47,832 nt of DNA from Verrucomicrobiota bacterium. GTDB lineage: Bacteria; Verrucomicrobiota; Verrucomicrobiia; Chthoniobacterales; JAFAMB01. This document shows, piece after piece, positions 17,925 through 26,610 of the stretch (its first letter is position 1; each line of letters starts with the position of its first letter). The position numbers and the translations under genes were made by a program. Location: assembly GCA_019239825.1 (NCBI GenBank), contig JAFAZK010000087.1, positions 1 to 47,832 of the forward strand, in the 5' to 3' direction. The notes under the pieces are model-generated. The model made no database searches and was not told the origin of the DNA. It worked only from the letters and a program-made list of their open reading frames with translations.

Positions 17925-18284
17925 ATGAAGCTGTTATCCCTTATACCCCGCGCGGAGCACGGAAACGAGAGTCGTGAAATTGCGCCCCATCAATTGGCAC
18001 GCATGAAGCCTCATCCGTTGATCATCGATGCCCGCGAGGAACGCGATTTTCTCCTTGGGCATATCGAAGGGGCGATACATATCACGCGGAAGACGTTGGA
18101 AAGTAAGGTGCCCGGGGTCGGTGCAACGTTCGATACCCCAATCGTCATTTATTGCGCAGTCGGGACTTCCTGTGCTTCGGCTGTTGAAGCGCTGCGCCGG
18201 CTAGGTTACCAAAAGGTTTTCTCGCTGAAGGGCGGGCTTCAGAGCTGGCTAGAAGCCGGGGGGTTAGTTGAGTCGTCACACTAG
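17925..18284 (+). CDS. Single-domain rhodanese-like protein
   Basis: 119 residues. Rhodanese features in order: LIIDAREERDFLLGHIEGAIHI (CH2A-type motif), then the active-site loop starting at Cys77 (YCAVGTSCASA), then LKGGLQSWLEAGG at the end. Such proteins carry a persulfide on the catalytic Cys and move sulfur to thiophilic acceptors. A good GGAGG Shine-Dalgarno precedes the ATG. It converges on the sigma-54 activator gene with a 15-base gap, and no functional link is evident. Confidence 0.9.
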   Translation: MKLLSLIPRAEHGNESREIAPHQLARMKPHPLIIDAREERDFLLGHIEGAIHITRKTLESKVPGVGATFDTPIVIYCAVGTSCASAVEALRRLGYQKVFSLKGGLQSWLEAGGLVESSH

Positions 18285-18299
18285 AAGTTCACGAAAACT

Positions 18300-20102
18300 T
18301 TACATCATTCCGTAGCGTAACATTTTGTTGTATAGAGTTTTTCTCGAAACACCGAGAAGGGCGGCTGCTTTCGTTCGATGATAGTGTGTTTCTTCGAGAG
18401 CGTTTAGGATCCACTCCTTCTCGGATAAAGGGCTCTTCGCCGTTCGGGTGCTAACGGGGGCCGGCTGAAAGCGATCGAAGTCGCTCGATCCGCGTAGCGC
18501 GAGATCGTTGCTTCCAACAATCGAACCCGAACAAAGCACCGCTGCCCTCTCAAGTACGTGACGGAGCTCGCGCACATTCCCGGGCCACTGATGGTTCAAA
18601 AGTAACTGCATCGCATCGCTCTCAATCGCGTCGATATTCGGATTGAGCTCGGACCGAATCTCGTTCAGGAAGTGCTCGATCAGCAGCGGGATATCGCCGG
18701 CGCGATCTCGCAGCGGCGGTATCTCAATCTCAATAGCACAGAGACGATAGTAAAGGTCCTCGCGAAACAGCCTGGCACTTACCATCTCCCGAATGTTCCG
18801 ATTGGTTGCGCACACGATTCTCGCGTCCGTGTATTGAAGGACGTTGCTGCCGATCCGCTCGAACCGGCCGTCCTCCAAGACGCGGAGTAGCTTGGCTTGC
18901 AATGCCGGTTCCAAATCACCGATCTCGTCCAGAAACAAAGTCGATCCGTGTGCGTCCTCGAATTTGCCGACCCGCCTACGCGTCGCCCCGGTGAATGCAC
19001 CTGGTTCATAACCGAAGAGCTCACTTTCCAAAAGATCCCGAGGGATAGCCGCGCAGTTCAAGATAATCATGTCGCGGCTGTTTCGGCTGCTGGCCCCATG
19101 CAATGCTCGGGCAACGAGTTCCTTGCCGGTGCCATTCTCGCCCAAGATCAGCACCGGCAAACGTGTTGGCGCCACGCGTTCGATCTGGTGAATTACCTGG
19201 CGGATCGAAGGTGACCTTCCAATGACTCCCCAAGGCCATCGGTCACGATGCGACCCTCGCCCCTCGGGTGTGGTTGCATGTACAGAAGCCGACAAAGATT
19301 TGAAGCCGGCAGCGGTTGCGCGAACCGCCGTTTGCAACGGCAATCGGTCCACGGTGGAACCACCGATATAGCCATGGATGCCGCAGGCTTCGCATACCTG
19401 GACTGCTTCCGCTGACCCCACTATCGGTCCTCCTTCGACCAATAGCAGACTTCCCGTATCGCGTACCGGGGCTAAAGTCTGATCGATCAAAGGGATGGCT
19501 TGAAACAGGTTTAACCGCGTAGGAACTCCAGTCTTTGTCCCAGTCGTAAATCCGAGACTGGCGCAATAAATATCGGCTCCAGCGGCCTTCATCCGTCGAG
19601 CCTCTTCCGCGTTGCTGACATAGACCAAGGTAGTGAGCCCTTCTTCTTTGGCCGTTCGAATCAGTTCTACCTCGCGTTCAAAACCGATCCCTGCTGCGTC
19701 GAGCATTTCGCGAAATTCTCCTTCGATGGAAGTCACTGTGGGAAAATTCGCGATCCCAGCGAACCCCCAACGCTGGATCTCCCGTAGCCGAGATCGGATT
19801 TCCAGACGCGGATTCAACACGCAAAATCCGAAGAATACCGGAGCGCTAACTCGCCCTAAGATTTCGGTCCTAGCGATACGAGTCACAATTTCATTGCTGT
19901 CGCCAATCGGTAGCATGCAGGTTAGCGAAGGCAGCCCTGCCATCCTGAATTTTCCGGCGCTAAGTACTAGGAGGAAATCTGCGCCTCCCTGTTCCGCTGC
20001 ACGAGCAGTGAGACCGCTTCCGATGGCTGCTCCAAAGAGAAGACCGGTCGATGATCTCAGGCGACCGAGAATATGCTGTCGAACCGATGGTCTGACTTCC
20101 AT
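18300..20102 (-). CDS. Sigma-54-dependent activator with PEP-hydrolase-type TIM-barrel sensor
   Basis: 600 residues in three parts. Residues 1-270 are a barrel homologous to the enzymes at 7438 and 22224, with diverged loops: GAAIGSG (24-30) for GGGAGTG, VLNPR for GTDPF, VEGGP for [16 protein letters not shown] for [12 protein letters not shown]. Residues 290-525 are the AAA+ domain with Walker A GENGTGKE (321-328), sigma-54 contact loop GAFTGA (368-373), Walker B LFLDE (389-393) and arginine-finger region FREDLYYRL. Residues 559-598 are a Fis-type helix-turn-helix ([18 protein letters not shown]). It activates RNA polymerase-sigma-54 at distant sites. The barrel probably binds the ligand without turning it over. 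It is second in a two-gene operon, one base after 20104-20796. The likely target is the promoter at 20948. Confidence 0.93.
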   Translation of the reverse strand: MEVRPSVRQHILGRLRSSTGLLFGAAIGSGLTARAAEQGGADFLLVLSAGKFRMAGLPSLTCMLPIGDSNEIVTRIARTEILGRVSAPVFFGFCVLNPRLEIRSRLREIQRWGFAGIANFPTVTSIEGEFREMLDAAGIGFEREVELIRTAKEEGLTTLVYVSNAEEARRMKAAGADIYCASLGFTTGTKTGVPTRLNLFQAIPLIDQTLAPVRDTGSLLLVEGGPIVGSAEAVQVCEACGIHGYIGGSTVDRLPLQTAVRATAAGFKSLSASVHATTPEGRGSHRDRWPWGVIGRSPSIRQVIHQIERVAPTRLPVLILGENGTGKELVARALHGASSRNSRDMIILNCAAIPRDLLESELFGYEPGAFTGATRRRVGKFEDAHGSTLFLDEIGDLEPALQAKLLRVLEDGRFERIGSNVLQYTDARIVCATNRNIREMVSARLFREDLYYRLCAIEIEIPPLRDRAGDIPLLIEHFLNEIRSELNPNIDAIESDAMQLLLNHQWPGNVRELRHVLERAAVLCSGSIVGSNDLALRGSSDFDRFQPAPVSTRTAKSPLSEKEWILNALEETHYHRTKAAALLGVSRKTLYNKMLRYGMM

Positions 20103-20103
20103 G

Positions 20104-20796
20104 CTAACCTCGATAGACGATGGTTCCTTCAGCGAGTGCAGCCGCTTCGCTGAGTTCTTTGTAGAGAGCGGGATGACGATAGAGTAGGACCGGTGTTTCT
20201 CCAGCGGCGCGGTCTTTCAACTTTTTAACCAGAGCGACCGTTGCGGCAGCGGCCGCCTTCGGCGTGGTGGCCTGCCGAAGGAACCCGCCGGGATGGACGA
20301 TGACCTGATCCACTCGGGCTTGTAAGCTGGCAGTCCCTTGTTGTTCATTCCAAATGAAGGCTGATGCGCGTAACCCGTTTCGTTTGGCGAACTCCAAACA
20401 TTGGAGTTCGCGTTGGAAATCAAAGCCGGAAGCCGACATCACCTCAGCAAATCGGCCATCTAAAATCCCAAGCGATGGAAGGTTGGCAATACCCGAGATA
20501 TTGGCGGCGCCTAAGTCGTCGATCATTTGGCCAGGGTCATAAAACGGGTCCGCAGCGAAGACGCACGCGAATTCGATGGTGTGACGTCGCTGCTCTTGGC
20601 TAGCCAAGTAATCGACGAGTTGTGCGTTGACATTGGCGATCGGTAAACAGCCAAGGAGATCGACCGTTTCTGGCGAAAGGCCGGCCATAGCGGGGAACAA
20701 AAAACAACCGTTTTTTGACGACGTAGCCGGGCTAGAAGGCGCCAATTCGTAGCACAGTTCTTCTGTAGTCACAGGCGGGGTTAGGGGGAGACTCAA
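20104..20796 (-). CDS. Truncated, diverged PEP-hydrolase-type TIM-barrel protein
   Basis: 230 residues, clearly related to the window's other barrels in the centre: ADPFYD (as GTDPF), GIANLPSLGILDGRF (as [15 protein letters not shown]) and FQRELQCLEFAKRNGLRASAFIWNE. The first strand with the GGGAGTG loop is missing, the HGGP loop is YRHPA, and the chain stops before GFYGASS. It is therefore unlikely to be an intact enzyme of this family. It is transcribed just ahead of the sigma-54 activator (stop and start one base apart), so the two are co-made. It may be a partner or modulator of the sensor barrel, or a decaying paralogue. The reading frame is intact, which favours function. Confidence 0.75.
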   Translation of the reverse strand: MSLPLTPPVTTEELCYELAPSSPATSSKNGCFLFPAMAGLSPETVDLLGCLPIANVNAQLVDYLASQEQRRHTIEFACVFAADPFYDPGQMIDDLGAANISGIANLPSLGILDGRFAEVMSASGFDFQRELQCLEFAKRNGLRASAFIWNEQQGTASLQARVDQVIVHPGGFLRQATTPKAAAAATVALVKKLKDRAAGETPVLLYRHPALYKELSEAAALAEGTIVYRG

Positions 20797-20871
20797 AATG
20801 GGGCGTCATTACTCTAAACGAGAAGACCGATTTACCCAAGTTGAGCAAGAGAACTGCCGCGGTCAAACGAA

Positions 20872-20900
20872 TCTATATTAATTTAGTATTCTTTTTGCAA
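20872..20900 (-). promoter_or_regulatory. Possible sigma-70-type promoter for the TIM barrel/activator operon
   Basis: On the minus strand TTGCAA (20900-20895) and TATAGA (20877-20872) are separated by exactly 17 bases in the only AT-rich part of the divergent region. Each box matches 4 of 6 consensus positions. Transcription would start about 70 bases before the ATG at 20796. Weak by sequence alone. Confidence 0.35.
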
Positions 20901-20947
20901 GTATCTCCCTCGGATCGTTCGCAACCGATTCATTGGACACGATTCGC

Positions 20948-20963
20948 TGGCATATCCATTGCT
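20948..20963 (+). promoter_or_regulatory. Sigma-54 (-24/-12) promoter of the second Tm-1-like module
   Basis: TGGCATATCCATTGCT fits the RpoN consensus TGGCAC-N5-TTGCW, with GG and GC separated by exactly ten bases and one deviation in the core (T for C after TGGCA). The start of transcription would be near 20974, leaving a leader of about 24 bases before the ATG at 20998. An AT-rich stretch at about 20870-20895 could bend the DNA between promoter and activator. It lies divergent to, and within 250 bases of, a sigma-54 activator operon, the usual arrangement. Confidence 0.8.
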
Positions 20964-20997
20964 TAACGGCGGGTCGCTGGACTCCCTCCCTCGACCC

Positions 20998-22266
20998 ATG
21001 CACGAACCGTCTTCATCTAACCCAAAGGTCCGGAAAGCTTATGTGGTTGGAACGCTCGATACGAAGGGAGAAGAGCTCAAGTATGTTCGAGACATTTTAC
21101 GAGCTCGGGAAATACCAACCTTGCTTGTGGATATTGCCATTCAGAAGGCGGCTTCGGAAGCCGACGTCTCGAACGAGGCAGTCGCTGCACATCATCCCGT
21201 AAATCCCGACCTGGTCTTTTGTGAGGATCGAGGGGAGGCGATCCAAGCGATGAGCGAAGCCTTCAGGAGCTTCCTGCTCAGTCGAACCGATTTGGCGGGA
21301 GTAATCGGACTCGGCGGCTCGGGAGGGTCTGCGATTGTCGCTCCAGCGCTACAGGCACTGCGGATCGGTATCCCGAAGATCTTAGTTTCAACGTTAGCAT
21401 CCGGGGATGTCACGGCCTACGTCGGCACCTCAGATATCCAGATGATCAATCCGGTAACCGATATCGCCGGACTGAACAGAATCTCAAGGATGGTTTTGGG
21501 AAACGCCGCCAATTCTTTGGCTGGAATGATTTTGGGAAATCTACCTAGCGAGGTCGATGCACGACTTCCCATTGGGCTCACTATGTATGGCGTGACTACT
21601 CCGTGCGTTCGCCACGTGACGGAGATTCTCCGGGACCGGTTCGATTGTCTGGCATTTCACGCAACGAACATTGGCGGACGTTCCATGGAGAGCTTGCTCC
21701 AGGCCGGTTTGTTATCAGGACTCATCGACATCACAACCTCAGATGTGACTGACTTGTTGTTCGGAGGCGCGTTTCCTGCCAGCGAGAGTCGGCTAGATGC
21801 TACCCGGCAGACGCGAACCCCCTATATTGGCTCATGCGGAGCGCTCGACATGATCAACTTTCGTGGGCTATCCACTCTCCCTGATCGCTATCGCCAGCGC
21901 AATCTCTATCGACACAATCCGTTTATTACGTTAGTGCGAACGACTGCCTCAGAGAGTGAGCGGGTGGGGCACTGGCTGGCGGACCGGTTAAATCGTTGCG
22001 ACGGACCTATCCGGTTTTTGATTCCGGAAAAAGGGATCTCTGCTTTAGACGCACCCGGGAAGCCGTTCTTCGATCCGAAAGCGGACGCAGCTCTTTTCGA
22101 CGCGATCGAAAAAGCGATTGTGCCAACCGAGAAGCGGCGGGTGGAACGTCTTCCGTTCCATATCAATGACCCCGAGTTCGGGGCTGCCATCGCCACCAAT
22201 TATCTGCAACTCCAGAATCAACAATGGCCATCACTATCATCAAACACGATCGGTCAAAACTCATAG
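20998..22266 (+). CDS. Tm-1-like UPF0261-family protein, copy 2
   Basis: 422 residues from the ATG at 20998. A TTG at 20959 is in frame but lies inside the sigma-54 promoter, upstream of the expected transcript start, so it is rejected. Shared motifs with copy 1: [11 protein letters not shown] near the N-terminus, [32 protein letters not shown], and [14 protein letters not shown] (copy 1 FHATGAGGRAMETL). The reaction is unknown; the family is the N-terminal half of plant Tm-1. It is the first gene behind the sigma-54 promoter. Its end overlaps the following TIM-barrel gene by 43 bases, implying coupled translation and probably a 1:1 product ratio. Confidence 0.9.
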   Translation: MHEPSSSNPKVRKAYVVGTLDTKGEELKYVRDILRAREIPTLLVDIAIQKAASEADVSNEAVAAHHPVNPDLVFCEDRGEAIQAMSEAFRSFLLSRTDLAGVIGLGGSGGSAIVAPALQALRIGIPKILVSTLASGDVTAYVGTSDIQMINPVTDIAGLNRISRMVLGNAANSLAGMILGNLPSEVDARLPIGLTMYGVTTPCVRHVTEILRDRFDCLAFHATNIGGRSMESLLQAGLLSGLIDITTSDVTDLLFGGAFPASESRLDATRQTRTPYIGSCGALDMINFRGLSTLPDRYRQRNLYRHNPFITLVRTTASESERVGHWLADRLNRCDGPIRFLIPEKGISALDAPGKPFFDPKADAALFDAIEKAIVPTEKRRVERLPFHINDPEFGAAIATNYLQLQNQQWPSLSSNTIGQNS

Positions 22267-23066
22267 AGCGATTTCAGCAAATGAAGCGAGACCGTGTACC
22301 AATTATCGGGGGCGGAGCCGGTACTGGTATTTCTGCCAAAGGCGAAGAGGCAGGCGGTATTGACCTCATCGTGATCTATAACTCAGGACGTTATCGCATG
22401 GCAGGACGGGGCTCGGCGGCCGGACTACTCGCTTATGGAAATGCTAATGAAGTTGTCCTGGAGATGGCGATGGAAATTCTACCGGTCGTGCAACGGACCC
22501 CGGTGTTGGCCGGCGTCAACGGCACTGATCCGTTTTGTGATTTTGACTCGTTTTTAGACCATCTGAAACGGATCGGTTTTGCCGGTGTCCAGAACTTTCC
22601 GACCGTAGGGGTAATCGATGGTAATTTTCGCAAGACGCTCGAAGACACGGGGATGGGGTATGAGCTGGAGGTAGAACTGATTAAGTTGGCTCATCAAAAG
22701 GATCTATTAACCACGCCCTACATCTTCAGTGAGCGAGATGCTGTAGCCATGGCCGAGGCCGGTGCCGACTTGTTGGTTGCTCATTTCGGCACCACCGTCG
22801 GTGGAGCGATCGGAGCTACCGCCGCCACGCCTTTAACTACTTGTGCCGATTTACTGGATAAATGGGCGGAAGCAGCCTTGAGCGTGCGGAAAGATATCAT
22901 CGTTATCGGTCATGGTGGCCCGTTAGCTAATCCTGAGGACGCGGCCGCCTTATTCAAGCAAAGCCGACACTGTGCGGGCTTCTATGGAGCCAGCAGCATG
23001 GAACGACTCCCCGTAGAAATCGCCCTGGCGAACCGCACCAAGGAGTTCAAAGCGCTTCGTTTCTGA
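22224..23066 (+). CDS. PEP-hydrolase-type TIM-barrel protein, copy 2
   Basis: 280 residues. The ATG at 22224 is inside the UPF0261 gene. It is kept because the helix it adds ([18 protein letters not shown]) aligns with the N-terminus of copy 1, although Met20 at 22281 is an alternative. The loops [37 protein letters not shown] and [12 protein letters not shown] are all intact, so it is presumably catalytic. With the preceding gene it reconstitutes the two halves of Tm-1. A sugar importer follows 37 bases on, so the substrate may derive from an imported carbohydrate. This link is inferred from gene order only. Confidence 0.9.
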   Translation: MAITIIKHDRSKLIERFQQMKRDRVPIIGGGAGTGISAKGEEAGGIDLIVIYNSGRYRMAGRGSAAGLLAYGNANEVVLEMAMEILPVVQRTPVLAGVNGTDPFCDFDSFLDHLKRIGFAGVQNFPTVGVIDGNFRKTLEDTGMGYELEVELIKLAHQKDLLTTPYIFSERDAVAMAEAGADLLVAHFGTTVGGAIGATAATPLTTCADLLDKWAEAALSVRKDIIVIGHGGPLANPEDAAALFKQSRHCAGFYGASSMERLPVEIALANRTKEFKALRF

Positions 23067-23103
23067 ATCTCACTAACAGAACTTAAACCCGGAAAGAACA
23101 GTT

Positions 23104-24480
23104 ATGCAGATGACCCATGAACGGTCCTCCCGTCGCCGTCGCCCGTGGCGTTGGCTTTTCTTGTTTGCTGGTGCCGCTTTGTTGAACGTAAATCTGCTGC
23201 CATCTGGCAGAGCAGAAGGAAACGTGGCCGAGATAAAGTTTACCCTTTGGGGTTCTCCGTTCGAGAAACAAGCGCTGGAAGAGGCCGTGAAATCTTTCAA
23301 TGCGACCCATCCTAATATTCACGTCACTGCTCAGCACACCGCTTACGAGGCTTACGGCGAAAAAATATCGGCTATGTTAGCCTCAGGTAATCCGCCCGAT
23401 ATCGCCTACTTGGATTACGCTCAGGCTTTTCCTTTCGCGGATGCTGGTAAATTGCTTGATCTGGCGCCTTACTTTGCCAAACAGCCTGCAGACAAAAGCC
23501 TGTTGGAATCGGCCTACTATCACTTCGATCACGGGAAGAAGGTGTTAGGTACTGGCCTGGCTACCGGCATTATCCTTCTATATTATAACAAGGATTTGTT
23601 TGATAAAGCCGGCGTCCCCTATCCGCCCTCGAAAGCAGAACAAGCCTGGACTTGGGATCAATTTGTGCAGGTGGCCAAGAAGCTAACTAAGGACAAAAAT
23701 GGCAACGACGCGACTAGCCCTAAATTTGATCCCGATAACATTGTTACCTATGGGCTATCTCTTCCGCAGGACTGGTGGGGTTATCTAACCTTCATCTATA
23801 GCAACAAAGGCGCCCTGGTGAACGAAGATGGCACCGAGCCTCTGATCAACAAGCCGGAAGCAGTGGAAGTTCTGCAGAAGCTTCGTGATGCGATCTTCAT
23901 CGATCATATTGCACCCCGGCCGACCCAGAACAAGACTTTACCTTCAGCGGATATCCTCATGCAGACCGGCAAGATTGCGATGACCTTCAATGGAATGTGG
24001 CGAGTCATCGATTTCAGCCAGCTTCATATTAAGTGGGGAATCGGAGCACTGCCCTATTTTAAAGAGCCGCTGACAGTTGTTCTCAGTGTCCCGAAAGTGA
24101 TCTTTTCGGCCACCAAATATCCGGATCAAACCTTCGAATTTTATCAATACATTAGTGACCCGAAACGCGTCGCGCTCTTTAAAGAAGGACTGTGGGCGCC
24201 GTTAGAGAAAAGCTACTTCACGGACCCGGCATTGATGAAAGAATGGCTAGACGCTAAGCCGGGGGTTTATCCTCCCGAATCTCGCGATGTAATTGTGGAT
24301 TATTCCCTGCACCACGCCGCTCCTCCACCGCCTCAATACTGGCTCAGGAATATCGACCGCATTATGAACGAAGCGATCACTCCTGCGATGGATCAGTTGT
24401 GGAGCGGAAAGGTCGACGCTCAGGCGGCGGCCGATCAGGCCGCGGAAAAAATGAAGCCGTTGCTGCAAGGGAGGTGGTGA
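23104..24480 (+). CDS. Sugar ABC transporter, extracellular binding protein (UgpB/CUT1 type)
   Basis: 458 residues. A strongly basic N-terminus (SSRRRRPWRW) and hydrophobic core end near GRAEG, a Sec-type signal peptide without a clear lipobox. The mature protein begins EIKFTLWGSPFEKQALEEAV and has the family segment SGNPPDIAYLDYAQAFPFAD, then GLATGIILLYYNKDLFDKAGV, typical of family 1 extracellular solute-binding proteins. GGAAAGAAC before the ATG is a fair ribosome-binding site. It is the first of three transporter genes and follows the Tm-1-like pair by 37 bases, so it probably belongs to the same sigma-54-driven transcript. Confidence 0.92.
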   Translation: MQMTHERSSRRRRPWRWLFLFAGAALLNVNLLPSGRAEGNVAEIKFTLWGSPFEKQALEEAVKSFNATHPNIHVTAQHTAYEAYGEKISAMLASGNPPDIAYLDYAQAFPFADAGKLLDLAPYFAKQPADKSLLESAYYHFDHGKKVLGTGLATGIILLYYNKDLFDKAGVPYPPSKAEQAWTWDQFVQVAKKLTKDKNGNDATSPKFDPDNIVTYGLSLPQDWWGYLTFIYSNKGALVNEDGTEPLINKPEAVEVLQKLRDAIFIDHIAPRPTQNKTLPSADILMQTGKIAMTFNGMWRVIDFSQLHIKWGIGALPYFKEPLTVVLSVPKVIFSATKYPDQTFEFYQYISDPKRVALFKEGLWAPLEKSYFTDPALMKEWLDAKPGVYPPESRDVIVDYSLHHAAPPPPQYWLRNIDRIMNEAITPAMDQLWSGKVDAQAAADQAAEKMKPLLQGRW

Positions 24481-24586
24481 GCCACCTCCTCACAGTGACC
24501 TGGATGCGATTTGTGGAGCGTGCCTCGCTTGCGGGGCAGACTTCAAGCGCTTGGGCAGTTCTTGAAGATGCATCACATAGCCCCTT

Positions 24587-25513
24587 ATGAATAACGGCTC
24601 CCGAAGGACGAAAACGAAGTCTTTGGTTAGTAGAGAACGCCGTGAAATGATCTGGGGACTAATTTGTGTCGCTCCAGCGCTGGCCGGCTTTCTATTTTGG
24701 CAAGTTGGGCCAATCCTCGGCAGCTTGGTGATTGCCTTTACCGATTGGACGGTCGCTAACACGCCGCGCTGGATCGGTTTCAGCAACTTTCAGAGGATGC
24801 TGTTTGCCGATCCGCTGTTCTACAAATCGTTGTCCGTCACCGGGATCTACGCTGCGACCGGCGTATTCCTGAATTTATCGTTTGCCTTGGCGCTAGCCCT
24901 GCTCCTGAGCCAAAAGATTTTTGGTCTGACGTTCTTTCGGACAATTTTTTATTTGCCGTCGACGGTTCCGGCGATAGCCAGCAGCGTGCTTTGGTTGTGG
25001 CTGTTCAATCCTGAGTTTGGCTTGTTTAACTCGATCTTAACGGGACTCGGGCTGCCGAAACAACAATGGATTTACGACGAAAACAGTGTCCTGGCCTCCT
25101 TAATTCTCATGAACCTTTGGTCTGTGGGACCACTGATGGTGATTTTCTTAGCCGGTCTGCAAACCATTCCGAAATATCTTTACGACGCGGTAGCGGTCGA
25201 CGGTGGAAACGCGTGGCACAAATTCAGATTTATCACGTTACCTTTGTTAACCCCGACGATCTTATTCAATTTGATCTTGAGTATCATCGACACCTTCCAA
25301 GTCTTTACCCAGCCATATGTCATGACCCAGGGAGGTCCGAATAACGCCAGCCTATTATACGTGCTCTATCTCTACCGGAAGGCATTCCAGGAGTATGACA
25401 TGGGATACGCCTCGGCTTTGGCCTGGGTTCTCTTCCTGATCATTGCCCTGATTAGTTTTGTGGTGCTGCAAACCTCTCGGCGTTGGGTTTTCTATGTGGG
25501 AGGAAGCGAATGA
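24587..25513 (+). CDS. Sugar ABC transporter permease (UgpA/MalF type)
   Basis: 308 residues with six membrane segments. After a charged N-terminus the first segment starts at WGLICVAPALAGFLFW. The EAA loop that docks the ATPase is YDAVAVDGGNAWHKFRFITL, with the conserved Ala-x-x-Asp-Gly core, followed by PLLTPTILF. The C-terminal part has TQPYVMTQGGPNNAS, a family hallmark. It lies 106 bases after the binding-protein gene, and its last bases overlap the next permease (ATGA at 25510-25513). The ATPase it needs is not encoded in this cluster. Confidence 0.92.
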   Translation: MNNGSRRTKTKSLVSRERREMIWGLICVAPALAGFLFWQVGPILGSLVIAFTDWTVANTPRWIGFSNFQRMLFADPLFYKSLSVTGIYAATGVFLNLSFALALALLLSQKIFGLTFFRTIFYLPSTVPAIASSVLWLWLFNPEFGLFNSILTGLGLPKQQWIYDENSVLASLILMNLWSVGPLMVIFLAGLQTIPKYLYDAVAVDGGNAWHKFRFITLPLLTPTILFNLILSIIDTFQVFTQPYVMTQGGPNNASLLYVLYLYRKAFQEYDMGYASALAWVLFLIIALISFVVLQTSRRWVFYVGGSE

Positions 25514-26385
25514 AATCCGCTGCCGCGTTAGACCGATCGCCACTCAGAGCAGCTAACAGAGTCGGTTGGTTGCCCGCATTGATCACTTACTCCCTTTGCG
25601 GGCTCGGCTCATTTCTGATGCTACTGCCTCTCTTTTGGTTAGTTCGTAGTTCGGTGATGACTTTGGATCAAATCTTTCGTTATCCACCGGAATGGATCCC
25701 AGCACCGTTTGCCTGGCAGAACTATCCTGACGCCCTTACCACGGTACCATTCCTTCTCTATTTCAAGAACACCGTATTCATTTTGGTGCCGACCGTCGTT
25801 GGAACCGTGATAACGGCAACGCTCGCCGCCTACGGGTTTTCCCGACTCCGCTGGCCAGGCAGAGATCTCATATTCAATATCTTGCTGACTACTTTGATGT
25901 TGCCCTATGCCATTACCTTAATTCCGACCTTCTTGCTATGGGCGCATCTCGGTTTGGTAAATACGACCTGGCCGTTAGTCTTACCTCGCTGGTGTGGGGG
26001 CGGTATCTTCTACATTTTTCTGTTACGCCAATTCTTTCGAACGATACCTCGCGAGCTCGATGAAGCTGCGATTTTGGACGGAGCCAACCCTCTGCAGGTT
26101 TTATGGCATGTGGTCGTCCCTCTAAGTCGTCCGGCGCTGATTACCGTGGCTATCTTTTCCGCACTAGGCGCTTGGAACGATTTCCTGGGTCCGTTGATGT
26201 ATCTGAATGAATCCAGCAAGTATACGTTGGCGCTTGGTCTCGCTGAATTTACCGGATTGTACAGTTCACAGTGGCATCTGCTAATGGCTGCTTCCACCGT
26301 TGTGATCATTCCGGTTGTTCTGCTGTTCTTCTTTGCCCAGCGTTACTTCATTGAAGGAATCGCGCTAACCGGAACCAAGGGATGA
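25510..26385 (+). CDS. Sugar ABC transporter permease (UgpE/MalG type)
   Basis: 291 residues from the ATG at 25510, which overlaps the upstream stop codon and has GGGAGGAAG just before it. The longer frame starting with TTG at 25483 is less likely. Six membrane segments; the EAA motif is LDEAAILDGANPLQVLWHV followed by VVPLSRPAL, and the family segment PEWIPAPFAWQNY follows the first segment. It completes the membrane part of the CUT1 importer with 24587-25513. No ATPase gene follows; intergenic repeats and an oxidoreductase gene do. Confidence 0.92.
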   Translation: MKSAAALDRSPLRAANRVGWLPALITYSLCGLGSFLMLLPLFWLVRSSVMTLDQIFRYPPEWIPAPFAWQNYPDALTTVPFLLYFKNTVFILVPTVVGTVITATLAAYGFSRLRWPGRDLIFNILLTTLMLPYAITLIPTFLLWAHLGLVNTTWPLVLPRWCGGGIFYIFLLRQFFRTIPRELDEAAILDGANPLQVLWHVVVPLSRPALITVAIFSALGAWNDFLGPLMYLNESSKYTLALGLAEFTGLYSSQWHLLMAASTVVIIPVVLLFFFAQRYFIEGIALTGTKG

Positions 26386-26395
26386 ACCGAAAACG

Positions 26396-26479
26396 TGGAG
26401 CAATGGAGTCATGGAGTAATGGAGTGGTGGAGGGATGGGTAATGGAGTAATGGGGCTTTGGTGGGGCGAGGCTCCCGAA
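26396..26479. repeat. ATGGAGTA-type short-period repeat followed by a dispersed element
   Basis: At 26396-26454 about seven degenerate 7-8 bp units (TGGAGCA, TGGAGTC, TGGAGTA, TGGAGTG, TGGAGGG) follow the permease stop codon. At 26457-26479 a 23-bp sequence with core GGGGCGAGGCTCCCG is identical to 42010-42032. Both lie in non-coding DNA. Similar TGGAG-rich stretches occur at about 28168-28200 and 29408-29460. Confidence 0.65.
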
Positions 26480-26610
26480 CTACCCAATGTTTACCCGAAG
26501 AAGTAAGACAAGGAACAACCATGCGTTCGATTAGGCCGAAACCCGCGCCGAGCCGTAGGCATTGGGATACCCTTTGCTGGCGCATCTAAGGCACTACGCT
26601 GCAGACTGAT

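Noticed and set aside
20896..20911. Possible minus-strand sigma-54 site (TGCAAGTATCTCCCTC) for the activator operon
   Set aside because: The GG (CC on the plus strand) is not conserved at the required position; the overlapping sigma-70-like boxes fit better.
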